From contig CABQKA010000002.1 in NCBI GenBank assembly GCA_902464615.1, positions 159,814 through 223,813 on the forward strand: a stretch of 64,000 nt of DNA. The letters run 5' to 3'. How positions within the stretch are numbered: position 1 is the first letter of the stretch; every line of letters starts with the position of its first letter. A program made the translations under genes and the position numbers. The notes under the pieces are model-generated. The model made no database searches. It was not told the origin of the DNA and worked only from the letters and a program-made list of their open reading frames with translations. Of the stretch, positions 35,202 through 45,129 are shown one piece after another. The DNA comes from an uncultured Prevotella sp. (GTDB taxonomy: Bacteria; Bacteroidota; Bacteroidia; Bacteroidales; Bacteroidaceae).

Positions 35202-35954
35202 ATGCTAATCATCCAAAATCTGCATGCCTCTGTCGAAGGCAAGGAAATCCTGAAAGGAGTGGACCTCCGTATCGGCGACGGCGAGGTCCACGTCCTCATG
35301 GGTCCTAACGGCTGCGGCAAGAGTACACTCAGTAACGTCCTTGTCGGCAATCCTAAATATGAAGTTACCGAGGGCAGCGTCACGTTCAACGGCAAAGACC
35401 TGCTGGCCCTCTCGCCCGAGGACCGTTCGCACGAAGGTCTGTTCATGTCCTTCCAGGCCCCGGTCGAGATTCCCGGCGTGTCGATGACCAATTTCCTGCG
35501 CGCAGCCGTCAACGCCAAGCGCAAGTACCACGGCCAGGACCCCCTGCCGGCCGGAGAGTTTCTCAAGCTCCTGCGCGAGAAGCGCAAGCTCGTCGGGCTC
35601 GATGCCCACTTCATGAGCCGCGGGGTCAACGAAGGCTTCAGCGGCGGCGAGCGCAAGCGCAACGAAATCTTCCAGATGGCGGTGCTCGAACCCTTCTTCA
35701 GCATCCTCGACGAGACCGATTCCGGACTCGACGTAGACGCCCTGCGCATAGTCGCCGAAGGCTTCAACACGCTCCGTACGCCCCGTACCAGCGCCATGGT
35801 CATCACCCACTACCAGCGTATGCTCGACTACCTCCGGCCCGATTTCGTCCACGTCATGGTAGACGGCCGCATTGTGCGCGAAGGCGACGCCTCTCTGGGC
35901 TACGCCATCGAAGAGCGCGGCTTTGACTGGATTAAGAACGAGCTGAAAGACTGA
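35202..35954 (+). CDS. sufC: Fe-S cluster assembly ATPase SufC
   Basis: The 250-residue ABC-type ATPase has Walker A MGPNGCGKST (34-41), the SufC-specific MSFQAPVEIPGVSM, the signature FSGGERKRNE (variant of LSGGE, usual for SufC) and Walker B FSILDETDSGLD. It powers Fe-S cluster assembly on the SufBCD scaffold in the cytosol. It is the first gene of a three-gene operon with its own promoter; sufB is not upstream. Confidence 0.95.
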   Translation: MLIIQNLHASVEGKEILKGVDLRIGDGEVHVLMGPNGCGKSTLSNVLVGNPKYEVTEGSVTFNGKDLLALSPEDRSHEGLFMSFQAPVEIPGVSMTNFLRAAVNAKRKYHGQDPLPAGEFLKLLREKRKLVGLDAHFMSRGVNEGFSGGERKRNEIFQMAVLEPFFSILDETDSGLDVDALRIVAEGFNTLRTPRTSAMVITHYQRMLDYLRPDFVHVMVDGRIVREGDASLGYAIEERGFDWIKNELKD

Positions 35955-35959
35955 CAATC

Positions 35960-37306
35960 ATGGCAAGCGAACAGCAATATCTCGAACTCTACCGCGCGCA
36001 GCGCCCCCTGCTCGAGGCTGGCTCGTGCGCGCCGCTCAATGCCCTGCGCGCCGCCGCTGCCGAAGCCCTTGCCGCCGGCGGGCTGCCCGGCCGCCGCGTG
36101 GAGCGCTATAAATACGTGGACGTGGAGCACGCCCTGGCCCCCGACTATGGAGTGAACCTGCGCCGCTCACTGCCCGGCTACGACCCTTATGGCGGCTTCC
36201 GTTGCAGCGTCCCCGGACTCCGTACGGCGGCGCTCCGTGCCGTCATCAACGATGTGGTCTGCCCCGCGCCTGCCGACGGCGGGGACTTGTCCGGCGGTGC
36301 CGTCGTCATCCCGCTGACCGAAGCGGCCACGCGCATGCCCGGCCTGCTCGAGGCGCACTACGGCCAGGCCGCCGGCCGCGGGTACGACGCGCTGACGGCG
36401 CTCAATACGATGCTCGTGCAGGACGGCCTACTCGTCTACGTGCCTTCCGGCGTGCGTCTGGAGCATCCCGTACAGCTCGTCCACCTTTCCACCGCCGGTG
36501 CCGACCTCATGTCCAACCGCCGCCTGCTCGTCGTCCTGGAAGACGGCGCCGAGGCCAGTCTTCTGCTGTGCGACCACGCGCCGGGCCGCCAACGCTACCT
36601 CACGACGCAGGTCGTGGAGGCATACGTGGGCCGCGGCGCCCGCTTGGACCTCTGCACCGTCGAGGAGACGAATCCCCGCGTCACCCGCTTCGACAATCTC
36701 TACGTGGAGCAGCAGGCCGGCAGCCGCGTGGCCTGCCACACCGTCAACCTCTCCGGCGGACTCACCCGCAGCCGCGCGGACTTCCGCCTGTTGGGCCCGG
36801 ACGCCGCCGTCGTGGCCGACGGCGCGGTCGTAGCCGCAGGCCGTCAGTACGTAGACCACAACCTGCTTGTCGAGCATGCCGCGCCGCGTTGCACCAGCGA
36901 CCTGCTCTTTAAGTATGTGCTCGACGGCAGCGCCGTCGGGGCCTTTGCCGGCCGGGTCCTGGTGCAGCCCGGTGCGCAACAGACCGTCTCGCAGCAGACC
37001 AGCGCCAACCTTTGCGCCTCGCCGTCCGCCCGCGCCTACGCCCAGCCCATGCTCGAAATATATGCCGACGACGTGAAGTGCAACCACGGGGCGACTGTCG
37101 GGAAACTCGATGAATCCGCCCTTTTCTACATGCGGCAGCGCGGCATCCCCGAGGCGGAGGCCCGTCTCCTGCTCCAGCACGCCTTTATCAACGACGTGCT
37201 GCTCCGCGTCTCGCCCGAAGTCCTGCGCGACCGCCTTTCGCAGCTTGTAGAAAACCGCTTCCGCGGCATTGCCTCGCGCTGCCACGCCTGCAGCCTCTGC
37301 TCCTGA
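35960..37306 (+). CDS. sufD: Fe-S cluster assembly protein SufD
   Basis: The 448-residue protein starts five bases after sufC. The C-terminal beta-helix core has LEIYADDVKCNHGATVGKLDESALFYMRQRGI, the hallmark SufBD segment. The N-terminal helical part (ALRAAAAEAL and YKYVDVEHAL) is of the SufD type; the long N-terminal region of SufB is absent. The C-terminal CHACSLC is unusual and may hold metal. It forms the scaffold with SufB and SufC. Confidence 0.9.
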   Translation: MASEQQYLELYRAQRPLLEAGSCAPLNALRAAAAEALAAGGLPGRRVERYKYVDVEHALAPDYGVNLRRSLPGYDPYGGFRCSVPGLRTAALRAVINDVVCPAPADGGDLSGGAVVIPLTEAATRMPGLLEAHYGQAAGRGYDALTALNTMLVQDGLLVYVPSGVRLEHPVQLVHLSTAGADLMSNRRLLVVLEDGAEASLLLCDHAPGRQRYLTTQVVEAYVGRGARLDLCTVEETNPRVTRFDNLYVEQQAGSRVACHTVNLSGGLTRSRADFRLLGPDAAVVADGAVVAAGRQYVDHNLLVEHAAPRCTSDLLFKYVLDGSAVGAFAGRVLVQPGAQQTVSQQTSANLCASPSARAYAQPMLEIYADDVKCNHGATVGKLDESALFYMRQRGIPEAEARLLLQHAFINDVLLRVSPEVLRDRLSQLVENRFRGIASRCHACSLCS

Positions 37307-37337
37307 GGCCCGGCCCCTCATTCCCCAGCCATTACCC

Positions 37338-37352
37338 TTAGCCCCATAGCTT
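37338..37352. repeat. Single array-type element before sufS
   Basis: CCCTTAGCCCCATAG lies directly before the sufS start, a lone copy of the array core. Confidence 0.45.
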
Positions 37353-38567
37353 ATGTACGATATAGCCAAAGTGCGCGGCGATTTTCCTATCCTGAGCCGC
37401 GAAGTCTACGGGCGGCCGCTCGTCTATCTCGACAATGCCGCCACCACCCAGAAGCCCCGGGCCGTGGTGCAGGCCATTGCGGACGAGTATTACTCCGTCA
37501 ACGCCAACGTGCACCGCGGCGTCCACTTCCTCTCGCAGCAGGCCACCGACCTCCACGAGGCCGCCCGCGAGCGGGTGCGCGCCTTCATCAACGCCCGCAG
37601 CGCCGCCGAAGTCGTCTTCACGAGAGGGACGACCGAGAGCCTCAACCTCATGGCCGCCAGCTACGGCGAGGCCTTCCTCCGCGAGGGCGACGAAGTCATC
37701 CTCACCGTCATGGAGCACCATTCCGACATCGTGCCCTGGCAGCTGCTGCGCGACCGCCGCGGCATCCGCCTCCGCGTAGTCCCCATGACCGACGGCGGCG
37801 AGCTGGACCTGGACGCCTACGAGCGCCTCTTCACCCCGCGCACCCGCCTGGTCTGCGTGGCCCACGTGAGCAACGTCCTCGGCACGGTGAACCCCGTGCG
37901 CCGCATGGCCGCCACGGCCCATGCCCACGGCGCCCACATCCTGGTCGACGCCGCCCAGAGCGTGCCCCACCAGCCCGTCGACGTGCAGCGTCTGGACTGC
38001 GACTTCCTCGCCTTCAGCGGCCACAAAGTCTACGGCCCCACCGGCATCGGCGTCCTCTACGGCCGCGAAGCCCTGCTCGACCGCATGCCCCCGTACCAGG
38101 GCGGCGGCGAAATGATAGCGCGCGTCACGTTTGAGGAAACCACCTACGAGCGCCTGCCCTACAAGTTCGAGGCCGGCACGCCGGACTACATCGGCTCGCA
38201 CGCCCTGGCCGTGGCGCTCGACTACGTCGAGGCGCTCGGACTGGAAGAGATAGCCCGCTACGAGCGCGGGCTGACGGACTACGCCCTCGAGCGTCTGCGC
38301 GCCATACCCGGCCTGCGCGTCTATGGCGACGCCACCGCCCGCGGCGCCGTCGTCTCGTTCAACGTCGACGGCATCCATCCGCTCGACCTCGGGACGCTGC
38401 TCGACCGCCTCGGCATCGCCATCCGCACGGGCCACCACTGCGCCCAGCCCCTCATGGCGCGCTGCGGCGTGGAGGGCATGGCGCGCGCCTCCTTCGCCCT
38501 CTACAACACGCGGGAAGAGGTCGACGCCCTTGCCGAAGGCATCGCGCGCGTGCGCCGCATGTTCTGA
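37353..38567 (+). CDS. sufS: Cysteine desulfurase SufS
   Basis: The 404-residue PLP enzyme has VYLDNAATTQKP at the N-terminus, the PLP lysine K225 in SGHKVYGPTGIGVLYG and the catalytic cysteine C363 in RTGHHCAQPLM (type II desulfurase). It takes sulfur from cysteine as persulfide and feeds the Suf scaffold. It lies 46 bases after sufD on the same strand. No SufE gene is adjacent. Confidence 0.95.
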   Translation: MYDIAKVRGDFPILSREVYGRPLVYLDNAATTQKPRAVVQAIADEYYSVNANVHRGVHFLSQQATDLHEAARERVRAFINARSAAEVVFTRGTTESLNLMAASYGEAFLREGDEVILTVMEHHSDIVPWQLLRDRRGIRLRVVPMTDGGELDLDAYERLFTPRTRLVCVAHVSNVLGTVNPVRRMAATAHAHGAHILVDAAQSVPHQPVDVQRLDCDFLAFSGHKVYGPTGIGVLYGREALLDRMPPYQGGGEMIARVTFEETTYERLPYKFEAGTPDYIGSHALAVALDYVEALGLEEIARYERGLTDYALERLRAIPGLRVYGDATARGAVVSFNVDGIHPLDLGTLLDRLGIAIRTGHHCAQPLMARCGVEGMARASFALYNTREEVDALAEGIARVRRMF

Positions 38568-38618
38568 CGGCCGCGTGCTTCTGCGCGCCGCGACCTTATT
38601 TATATATATAGGTATCCC

Positions 38619-39233
38619 ATGCTCCTGTCCCATTACAACGAAGCCGGCCTCGTGGAAGCCGGTGTAGACGAGGCCGGGCGCGGCTGTCTGGCCGGCAGCG
38701 TCTATGCCGCCGCCGTCATTCTCCCGCCGGACTACGCCCACCCCCGGCTCAACGACTCCAAGCAGCTCACCGCCCGCCAGCGCTACGCCCTGCGCGCCGA
38801 CATCGAGCGCGACGCCCTGGCCTGGGCCGTCGCGTCGGCCTCGCCCGGGGAAATCGACCGCCTGAACATCCTCAACGCCGCCATCCTCGCCATGCACCGC
38901 GCCCTCGACGCCCTGCGGCGGCAGCCCGGCTTCGTCATTGTGGACGGCAACCGCTTCAAGCCGTGGGGCGCCGTCCCCTGGGCCACGCTCGTGAAGGGCG
39001 ACGCCCGCTACGCCTCCATCGCCGCCGCTTCCGTCCTGGCCAAGACCTGGCGCGACGACTACATGCGCCGCCTCCACGAGGAATACCCCCAGTACGGCTG
39101 GGACCGCAATGCCGGCTATCCCACCAAGGCCCACCGCGACGCCATCCGCCGCTACGGCCCCACGCCCTACCACCGGCACACCTTCCGCCTGCTTCCCGAC
39201 GCCGGCCCCGACCTCTTCGCGCCACGCCCCTAA
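38619..39233 (+). CDS. rnhB: Ribonuclease HII
   Basis: The 204-residue protein has the RNase HII active site: VDEAGRGCLAGSVYAAAV (D17, E18), LNDSKQLTARQR, VDGNRF and the DAxYASIAAASVLAK stretch. It nicks RNA-DNA hybrids at ribonucleotides, removing misincorporated ribonucleotides and primers. Length is standard. An array starts at its stop codon. Confidence 0.95.
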   Translation: MLLSHYNEAGLVEAGVDEAGRGCLAGSVYAAAVILPPDYAHPRLNDSKQLTARQRYALRADIERDALAWAVASASPGEIDRLNILNAAILAMHRALDALRRQPGFVIVDGNRFKPWGAVPWATLVKGDARYASIAAASVLAKTWRDDYMRRLHEEYPQYGWDRNAGYPTKAHRDAIRRYGPTPYHRHTFRLLPDAGPDLFAPRP

Positions 39234-39285
39234 GGCCCGGCGCGCCTTCCCTAAGCCCCGTAAAAATTTCCCTAAGCCCGCTCCG
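39225..39285. repeat. 21-bp-period intergenic array (three units)
   Basis: CCTAAGGCCCGG (39229), CCTAAGCCCCGTA (39250) and CCTAAGCCCG (39271) at exactly 21 bp. The first unit overlaps the rnhB stop codon. Confidence 0.75.
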
Positions 39286-39482
39286 CCCCGCCGCAGCTCC
39301 CCGAGCCGCCGCGGGGCGGGGTGCGTTTGGGGGCTGCGGCCCGCCGCGGACGCCTCCTCGCTGTGCAGGGCGCATATTTGTAAGAAAATCCAGCGCAAAG
39401 GTAAAAATGTTGACTACATCTGTCATTTCAGCTTTGTAAACAGACTCTGTGTTAATTTTTAGGCTGAAAAAATGATGAAGTG
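39286..39482. other. Intergenic region before susC
   Basis: Contains a 9-bp GC stem (39283-39291 with 39311-39319) and AT-rich DNA. No gene seen. Confidence 0.4.
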
Positions 39483-39514
39483 TTGGTCCGTAAAAAAAAA
39501 TAAACTACTTTTGC
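39483..39514 (+). promoter_or_regulatory. Promoter of the SusC/SusD operon
   Basis: TTG (39483-39485), 20 bases, TACTTTTGC (39506-39514). The leader before the susC start is about 115 nt. Confidence 0.65.
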
Positions 39515-39634
39515 AGAAATTACGCTTTCCATAAAGCGGCGCGCGCCGCCGCCGCGGCCGGCACCGCGGGTGCTGACGCACCGCAGGGAAGCCCGAAATG
39601 AAGGCAACACAATGTTTAATTTAATCGTGATATT

Positions 39635-42601
39635 ATGAACAAGAAGTTAGTGCTTTTGGGAACAGCCTTCCTCATGGGAGTGGCCGCCGTTTCCGCACAG
39701 AAGCGCGTCACGGGTCGCGTGGTCGACTCCGAGGGACAGCCCGTCATCGGGGCGTCCGTGCGCGTGGAAGGGGAAAAAGGCGTCGCCGTGACCGATGACA
39801 ACGGCAACTTCACCTTGAACAACGTTTCGGCTTCGGCAAAAGAGCTGAAGATTACCTACATCGGTAAGAAACCGCAGACGGTGTCTATCGCCGCCAACGT
39901 GCGCGTAGTCATGGAGGAAGACGAAAACCTGCTCGGCGAAGCCGTCGTAGTTGGTTACGGTACGGCCCAGAAGCTCGGGACTGTGGTCGGAGCGGTCAGC
40001 ACCGTGGGCGGTGACCAGATTGCCTACAAGCCTTCCGTCAACGCCCTCGACGGACTGCAAGGTACGGTGGCCGGTCTCCAGGTGCTCAGCAGCAGCGGCG
40101 ACCCGGGCGCAGCCATTACTTCCGAAGGTTATTCCGCTACCATCCGCGGCCGCGGTTCGCTGGCCGACAACACGCCGCTCTTCGTGGTCGACGGTGTGCC
40201 CACCTCGAGCAGCGTGCTCGGCATGATGAACTCCGCCGATATTGACCGCGTCACCGTCCTCAAGGGTGCCAGCGCCACCTCCATCTACGGTTCGCGTGCC
40301 GCCAACGGCGTCATCTATATCACTACCAAGAAAGGCCGCGTCGGCGAGAAGGCCACCGTCACCGTCAGCCAGAGCATCGGTTGGAGCAGCCTGGCCCGCC
40401 GCATCGGCGACCCCTTGACGGCTGTCGACTTCCTCGACCTTCAGCGCGAGTTCGGCCTCATGAACGGTTCGGACTACTACACCTACAAGCGTTCGGGCAA
40501 CAACACCGACTGGCAGAACTACCAGTTCGACAAGAACGTACCGACCTACGAGACGAACTTCTCCATCCGCGGCGGCAATGACCGCACGACGTACTACGCT
40601 TCGGCCTCCCACTTCAAGCAGGACGGTATCGTGCCCGGAAGCCGCTTCAAGCGTATTACCTTCCGCTCCAACATCGACTCCAAACCCCTCGACTGGCTGG
40701 GCTACGGTGTGAACATCAGCCTCGCCTACGACGAGCGCGCCACGAGCAACGCCACCTATCAGGGTTCCAATAACGTGGGCGGCGGTATCCTCGGTACCTA
40801 CATGCAGCCGCACATCAGCCCCTACGGCCCGAACGGCGAGCGCCTCAACGAGTATTCAAGCCCGATGGGATTGGCTGTTTCGCCTGAATACAGAGCCTGG
40901 GGTAACCCCGTTTTCGCAAACGACCTGCGCACCGTCAGCTCTGCCTATCTGCAGCTGACGCCGCTCAAGGGCCTCACCATCCGTTCGCAGCTCAGCTTGG
41001 ACGCTATCGAGACGCGCGGCTCGTCGAAGGTGATGCCCTCCTATAGCCCGGGTAACGCACGTGCCCAGGAAACATTCTCGCGCAGCGCACAGTTCACCAT
41101 TACCAATACGGCCGAATACAAGTTTACCGTAGACGAGCTGCACGAGATTACCCTCCTCGCCGGCCAGGAAGGCATCCGCACCACGTACAAGTCGTTCGGT
41201 GCCATGACCAACGGCCAATCGTTGGACGGCTTCACGAATCTCGGCTCCGGACTGGTCAACAGCGGCCTGCCTTCGTATGATGAGTACAAGTACGAATACC
41301 TGAGCTTCTTCGGCCGCGTGGACTACGCTTTTGCCGATAAGTACTATGCGAACCTCACCGTCCGCAACGACCGTAGCTCCCGCTTCGGTAAGAACAACCA
41401 GGCGGCTACGTTCGTCAGCGGCGGTCTCATGTGGAACATGAAGAGCGAGGACTTCCTCGCCGACGTGGACTGGCTGGACAACCTGCAGGTGCGCGCCGAC
41501 GTCGGTTCGACCGGTAACTCCGCCATCGGCAACTACGACCACCTGGGTCTCGGCACGCTGTCGCAGTACGGCGCCAACCAGGCCTACTATTACAGCCAGC
41601 TGCCCAACGAAAACCTGACGTGGGAAAAGCAGGTGCAGACCTCCATCGGATTCGACGCCCGCCTCTTCGACCGCGTAGACTTCTCCTTCGGCTGGTACAA
41701 CCGCGACACGAAAGACATGCTTCAGGCCGTGCCGACCGTCTATACGACCGGCTTCTCCTCAGTCGTGCGCAACGTAGGCTCCATGAACAACCGAGGCATC
41801 GAAATCGAGTTCGGCGTGGACGTGGTCAAGACGAAAGACTTCTACTTGAACGTACACGGTAACTACAACTACAACAAGAACAAGTTTACCGAGCTGTTCA
41901 ACGGACTGGACCAGTACTATTGGTCGGGCACGAGCATACTCTACAAAGTCGGCGAAAGCTACCAGTTCTACATGCCCATCTACGCCGGCGTAGACAAGAA
42001 CACCGGTGAACAGATGTGGTACAAGCAGGGCTACAAAGGCGACCCCGTCCATGAGTTCAACCCCGAGACGATGACTAAGGAGTTCAACGAAGATGCACTG
42101 CTGCAGGAAACGGGCAAGAGCGCATGGGCTCCCCACACCGGCGGCTTCGGCCTTACGGCTTCCTGGAAGGGCCTGACCCTTACGGCCGACTTCAGCTTCG
42201 TGCTGGGCAAGTACCTGATCAATAACGACCGCTACTTCTCGAACAATCCCTATCAGTTCTTCACCCAGTTGAACCAGGACTACGACGCGATGAACGTATG
42301 GCGCAACCCGGGCGACCTGACCCTCGAACCGGCCTACGGCTCCGTCCGCCAGTTTGACTCGCACCTCTTGGAGAACGCCTCCTTCATGCGTCTGAAGAAC
42401 CTCACACTCTCCTACGACCTGCCCGAACAGTGGATGCGCGCCACGGGCTTCCTCAGCGGCGTGCGCATCACGGCTACCGGACGCAACCTCTTCACCGTGA
42501 CGAAGTACACCGGCGCAGACCCCGAGGTGGACAGCAGCCTTGCCAGGGGCGCTTATCCGAATACCCGCCAGTACACGCTCGGTATCCAAGTGATGTTCTA
42601 A
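39635..42601 (+). CDS. SusC/RagA family TonB-linked outer membrane protein
   Basis: The 988-residue protein has a signal peptide (cleavage near VSA-QK), a carboxypeptidase-regulatory-like domain (VTGRVVDSEGQPVIGASVRV, 25-100), a plug (EAVVVGYGTAQK, GSRAANGVIYITTKKG) and a 22-strand barrel ending IQVMF. It imports glycans or peptides across the outer membrane, driven by TonB, with the SusD-like partner encoded 34 bases downstream. No glycosidase gene is in the operon, so the substrate is unclear. No sigma/anti-sigma pair is adjacent. Confidence 0.95.
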   Translation: MNKKLVLLGTAFLMGVAAVSAQKRVTGRVVDSEGQPVIGASVRVEGEKGVAVTDDNGNFTLNNVSASAKELKITYIGKKPQTVSIAANVRVVMEEDENLLGEAVVVGYGTAQKLGTVVGAVSTVGGDQIAYKPSVNALDGLQGTVAGLQVLSSSGDPGAAITSEGYSATIRGRGSLADNTPLFVVDGVPTSSSVLGMMNSADIDRVTVLKGASATSIYGSRAANGVIYITTKKGRVGEKATVTVSQSIGWSSLARRIGDPLTAVDFLDLQREFGLMNGSDYYTYKRSGNNTDWQNYQFDKNVPTYETNFSIRGGNDRTTYYASASHFKQDGIVPGSRFKRITFRSNIDSKPLDWLGYGVNISLAYDERATSNATYQGSNNVGGGILGTYMQPHISPYGPNGERLNEYSSPMGLAVSPEYRAWGNPVFANDLRTVSSAYLQLTPLKGLTIRSQLSLDAIETRGSSKVMPSYSPGNARAQETFSRSAQFTITNTAEYKFTVDELHEITLLAGQEGIRTTYKSFGAMTNGQSLDGFTNLGSGLVNSGLPSYDEYKYEYLSFFGRVDYAFADKYYANLTVRNDRSSRFGKNNQAATFVSGGLMWNMKSEDFLADVDWLDNLQVRADVGSTGNSAIGNYDHLGLGTLSQYGANQAYYYSQLPNENLTWEKQVQTSIGFDARLFDRVDFSFGWYNRDTKDMLQAVPTVYTTGFSSVVRNVGSMNNRGIEIEFGVDVVKTKDFYLNVHGNYNYNKNKFTELFNGLDQYYWSGTSILYKVGESYQFYMPIYAGVDKNTGEQMWYKQGYKGDPVHEFNPETMTKEFNEDALLQETGKSAWAPHTGGFGLTASWKGLTLTADFSFVLGKYLINNDRYFSNNPYQFFTQLNQDYDAMNVWRNPGDLTLEPAYGSVRQFDSHLLENASFMRLKNLTLSYDLPEQWMRATGFLSGVRITATGRNLFTVTKYTGADPEVDSSLARGAYPNTRQYTLGIQVMF

Positions 42602-42635
42602 GTGAGGCAATAATCATTAAAACAAGCAAACAGTC

Positions 42636-44159
42636 ATGAAGAAAATACTTTCCAAATTTTCCATCTTGGCACTGCTCGCCTTGCCCGTAGCCACGTCTTG
42701 CGAGTTAGACCAGCTTTCGCCGATCCAGCCGTCTCCCGACGAGATGACCAACTCCATGAACGCCGCCGAGAACTGGCGTCTGGGACTCTACGCCACGCTG
42801 CGTAGTGTCTACGGCTTCAACAGCAGCGACGTGCAGACGGACAACTTCGTCCTGACCAATCAGGATGCCAACGCCAATGGCCCGCAGTTCACCTGGACGT
42901 TCCAGAATACCGACGTGGACGACCCGACCACGGTGTGGGCCAATGCGTACACCACCATCTTCCGCGCCAATGCCGTGCTGACCTATGTGCCGCAAGTGCT
43001 GACCAACGCTCCCGCCCTGACCGCTGCCGACACACTCGAAGTGCAGCAGATTCTGGGCGAGGCCCACTTGGTGCGCGCCATGATGTACCAGCGTCTGGCC
43101 ACCTACTTCACGGACCGCTACGACGCCGCCACGGCATCCACCCAACTGGGCCTGTCCATCGTGGAAGAGATGAGCGTGGACTACATGCCGGCGCGCTCCT
43201 CGCTCGACAGCACCTATAACTACATCCTCAAGGAACTGGACGCCGCCCGCCAACTGATGAACGGCAGCGACGCCAGCCGTTACCTGACCGGCAATGTGGT
43301 GAACTACCTGCTGCCTGAGGCTGCTGTCGACCTGCTGGAAGCACGCGTAGCCCTCACGACGGGTGACTACGAACGTGCCGTCAAACTGGCCGGCGGACTC
43401 GCGAACAGCGGCGAATACCCCCTGATAACGACCGTAGAGGGACTTCAGGACATGTGGCTCAACGACAGCGGTTCGGAAATCATCTTCCAGCCTTACCAGT
43501 CGACCGACGAGCGTGGCGCCTCCTGGACCTACTTCACCGGGCCGGACGCGAGCCTGAGCTCGCAGCTGCCCTGGACGGCTTACGTGCCGAACATGTATCC
43601 TTCCAACGAGGCCCTCTCGCTTTATGACGCCACCGATATCCGTTTCAGCGCCTCTTTCTTCCAGGGCTGGAGCTACGCCGCATACTACGCGACCGGAAAT
43701 GCCAAAAACGCATTCGCCATCATGTTGGGGAAATACCCGGGCAATCCCGCGCTGAAAGTGTCCTCTACCGACACGTACAACATGGCGAAAGTGTTCCGCA
43801 GCCCCGAGGCCTACCTCATCGCTGCCGAGGCTGAATACCGCCAGGGCCACACGACCGAGGCACTGGCTTACTACAACGCCCTGCACCACACGGCACGTGG
43901 CGCCGCAGAACTGACGACGACGGACAACTTCGTTGAAGACCTCTGCAACGAATACACCCGCGAGTTCATTGGCGAAGGCTTGGTGTTCAGTGCCTACAAG
44001 CGCTTGAACAAGCGAGTAGTCCGCTCGGCTTCCAACCAGCAGCCCGGTACCAACACGGGTAATGCCGCTATCGACATTGCGCCGGACAATATCCGTTGGA
44101 CTTGGGAAATCCCGCAGAACGACCTTTCGGCAAACTCGAAACTGGAAGGCAACTGGTAA
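42636..44159 (+). CDS. SusD/RagB family nutrient-binding lipoprotein
   Basis: The 507-residue protein starts with a lipoprotein signal (LALPVATSC, C22) and has SusD features: N-terminal SPDEMTNS, TPR-like helices (AHLVRAMMYQRLATYFTDRY) and the C-terminal ETRE-like FRSPEAYLIAAEAEYRQG. It caps the SusC barrel and captures the substrate at the cell surface. It follows susC by 34 bases. Confidence 0.93.
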   Translation: MKKILSKFSILALLALPVATSCELDQLSPIQPSPDEMTNSMNAAENWRLGLYATLRSVYGFNSSDVQTDNFVLTNQDANANGPQFTWTFQNTDVDDPTTVWANAYTTIFRANAVLTYVPQVLTNAPALTAADTLEVQQILGEAHLVRAMMYQRLATYFTDRYDAATASTQLGLSIVEEMSVDYMPARSSLDSTYNYILKELDAARQLMNGSDASRYLTGNVVNYLLPEAAVDLLEARVALTTGDYERAVKLAGGLANSGEYPLITTVEGLQDMWLNDSGSEIIFQPYQSTDERGASWTYFTGPDASLSSQLPWTAYVPNMYPSNEALSLYDATDIRFSASFFQGWSYAAYYATGNAKNAFAIMLGKYPGNPALKVSSTDTYNMAKVFRSPEAYLIAAEAEYRQGHTTEALAYYNALHHTARGAAELTTTDNFVEDLCNEYTREFIGEGLVFSAYKRLNKRVVRSASNQQPGTNTGNAAIDIAPDNIRWTWEIPQNDLSANSKLEGNW

Positions 44160-44188
44160 AATCGTAAAACTTAAGCAATCAACCGACA

Positions 44189-45049
44189 ATGAAAAAATAT
44201 CTTCAGAAACTGGCAGTGGCCGTGCTTGCTTGCGCAGGTTTTGCTTCCTGCGCCGATGAATTCGACGCGACGGACCATGCCTCCTATCCGGCAGAGGCTC
44301 CGGGCCTCGGTACCTGGGTGGCCGACCAGTCGGCTACGTCCGGACCCTTCACCAAGGACTATTTCTGCGAGCTGAACATCACCCTCAGCTCCGCCGGCGA
44401 CACGGTGTACAACATCACCACCGTCTCCACGCCATACAACCAGTACGGCTTGCCCGCCGACTACCCCATCTGCGCACCGGCCGGCCGCCTGGCGGCATAC
44501 GACGACACGACGGGCGTGACCTTGCTTGAGTTCGATCAGGTGGAAGAGGGCAACGTGCTGGGCATCGGCCTCACGCCCGGCCGCGCCCACCTGGCCTACA
44601 GCCGCGCTTGGGACAAACTCACCGTAGACCTGGATTTCTATTACAACAATGACTGGTATCCGTTCCAGAACAACGCCGGCAACGGCACATTCACGCTGAC
44701 CAAGGCCGCGCGCCCCAGCTTCGTGAACGGCTACTGGTTCGGCCAGGGTTCGGACGGCTCTACCTACGTGTTCTACCTGACCTATACGCAGCAGCAACAG
44801 GTCGGCGTGGACGCCGAGGGCAATCCTGTGACGGTAACCTTCTCCGGCCAGTGTGTAGTCGGCAATGCGCAGGACCTCTGCACCTATGCCTACGACAAGA
44901 CCACCGGCACGGCGACCGTGACCACCGTCCCCATGCCCGGCACACCGGCCCAGCAGGCAACGACCTATACGCTCCAGTACAACGAAATCGGCCAGCTGAC
45001 GTACAGCACCGGCACGGAGACCGTCATCCTGGACCGCATGGCCTATTGA
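44189..45049 (+). CDS. Surface lipoprotein of the SusC/D operon (SusE/F position)
   Basis: The 286-residue protein has a lipoprotein signal (VLACAGFASC, C20) and a beta-rich body. No family is recognised with confidence. Its place 29 bases after susD suggests a surface substrate-binding role like SusE/SusF. A strong terminator follows and ends the operon. Confidence 0.8.
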   Translation: MKKYLQKLAVAVLACAGFASCADEFDATDHASYPAEAPGLGTWVADQSATSGPFTKDYFCELNITLSSAGDTVYNITTVSTPYNQYGLPADYPICAPAGRLAAYDDTTGVTLLEFDQVEEGNVLGIGLTPGRAHLAYSRAWDKLTVDLDFYYNNDWYPFQNNAGNGTFTLTKAARPSFVNGYWFGQGSDGSTYVFYLTYTQQQQVGVDAEGNPVTVTFSGQCVVGNAQDLCTYAYDKTTGTATVTTVPMPGTPAQQATTYTLQYNEIGQLTYSTGTETVILDRMAY

Positions 45050-45081
45050 TACTCTCCGCATCGGAAACATTACTTCATAGC

Positions 45082-45118
45082 GGCGGGCGACCCTTCGGGG
45101 CCGCCCGCCTTTTTGTTT
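45082..45118 (+). terminator. Terminator of the SusC/D operon
   Basis: GGCGGGCG (45082-45089) pairs with CGCCCGCC (45102-45109), followed by TTTTTGTTT. Confidence 0.88.
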
Positions 45119-45129
45119 CCGCAAATCCT

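Noticed and set aside
38600..38612. TA-rich stretch before rnhB as an origin-like or regulatory element
   Set aside because: It is a short isolated TATATATA run without DnaA boxes or promoter spacing.
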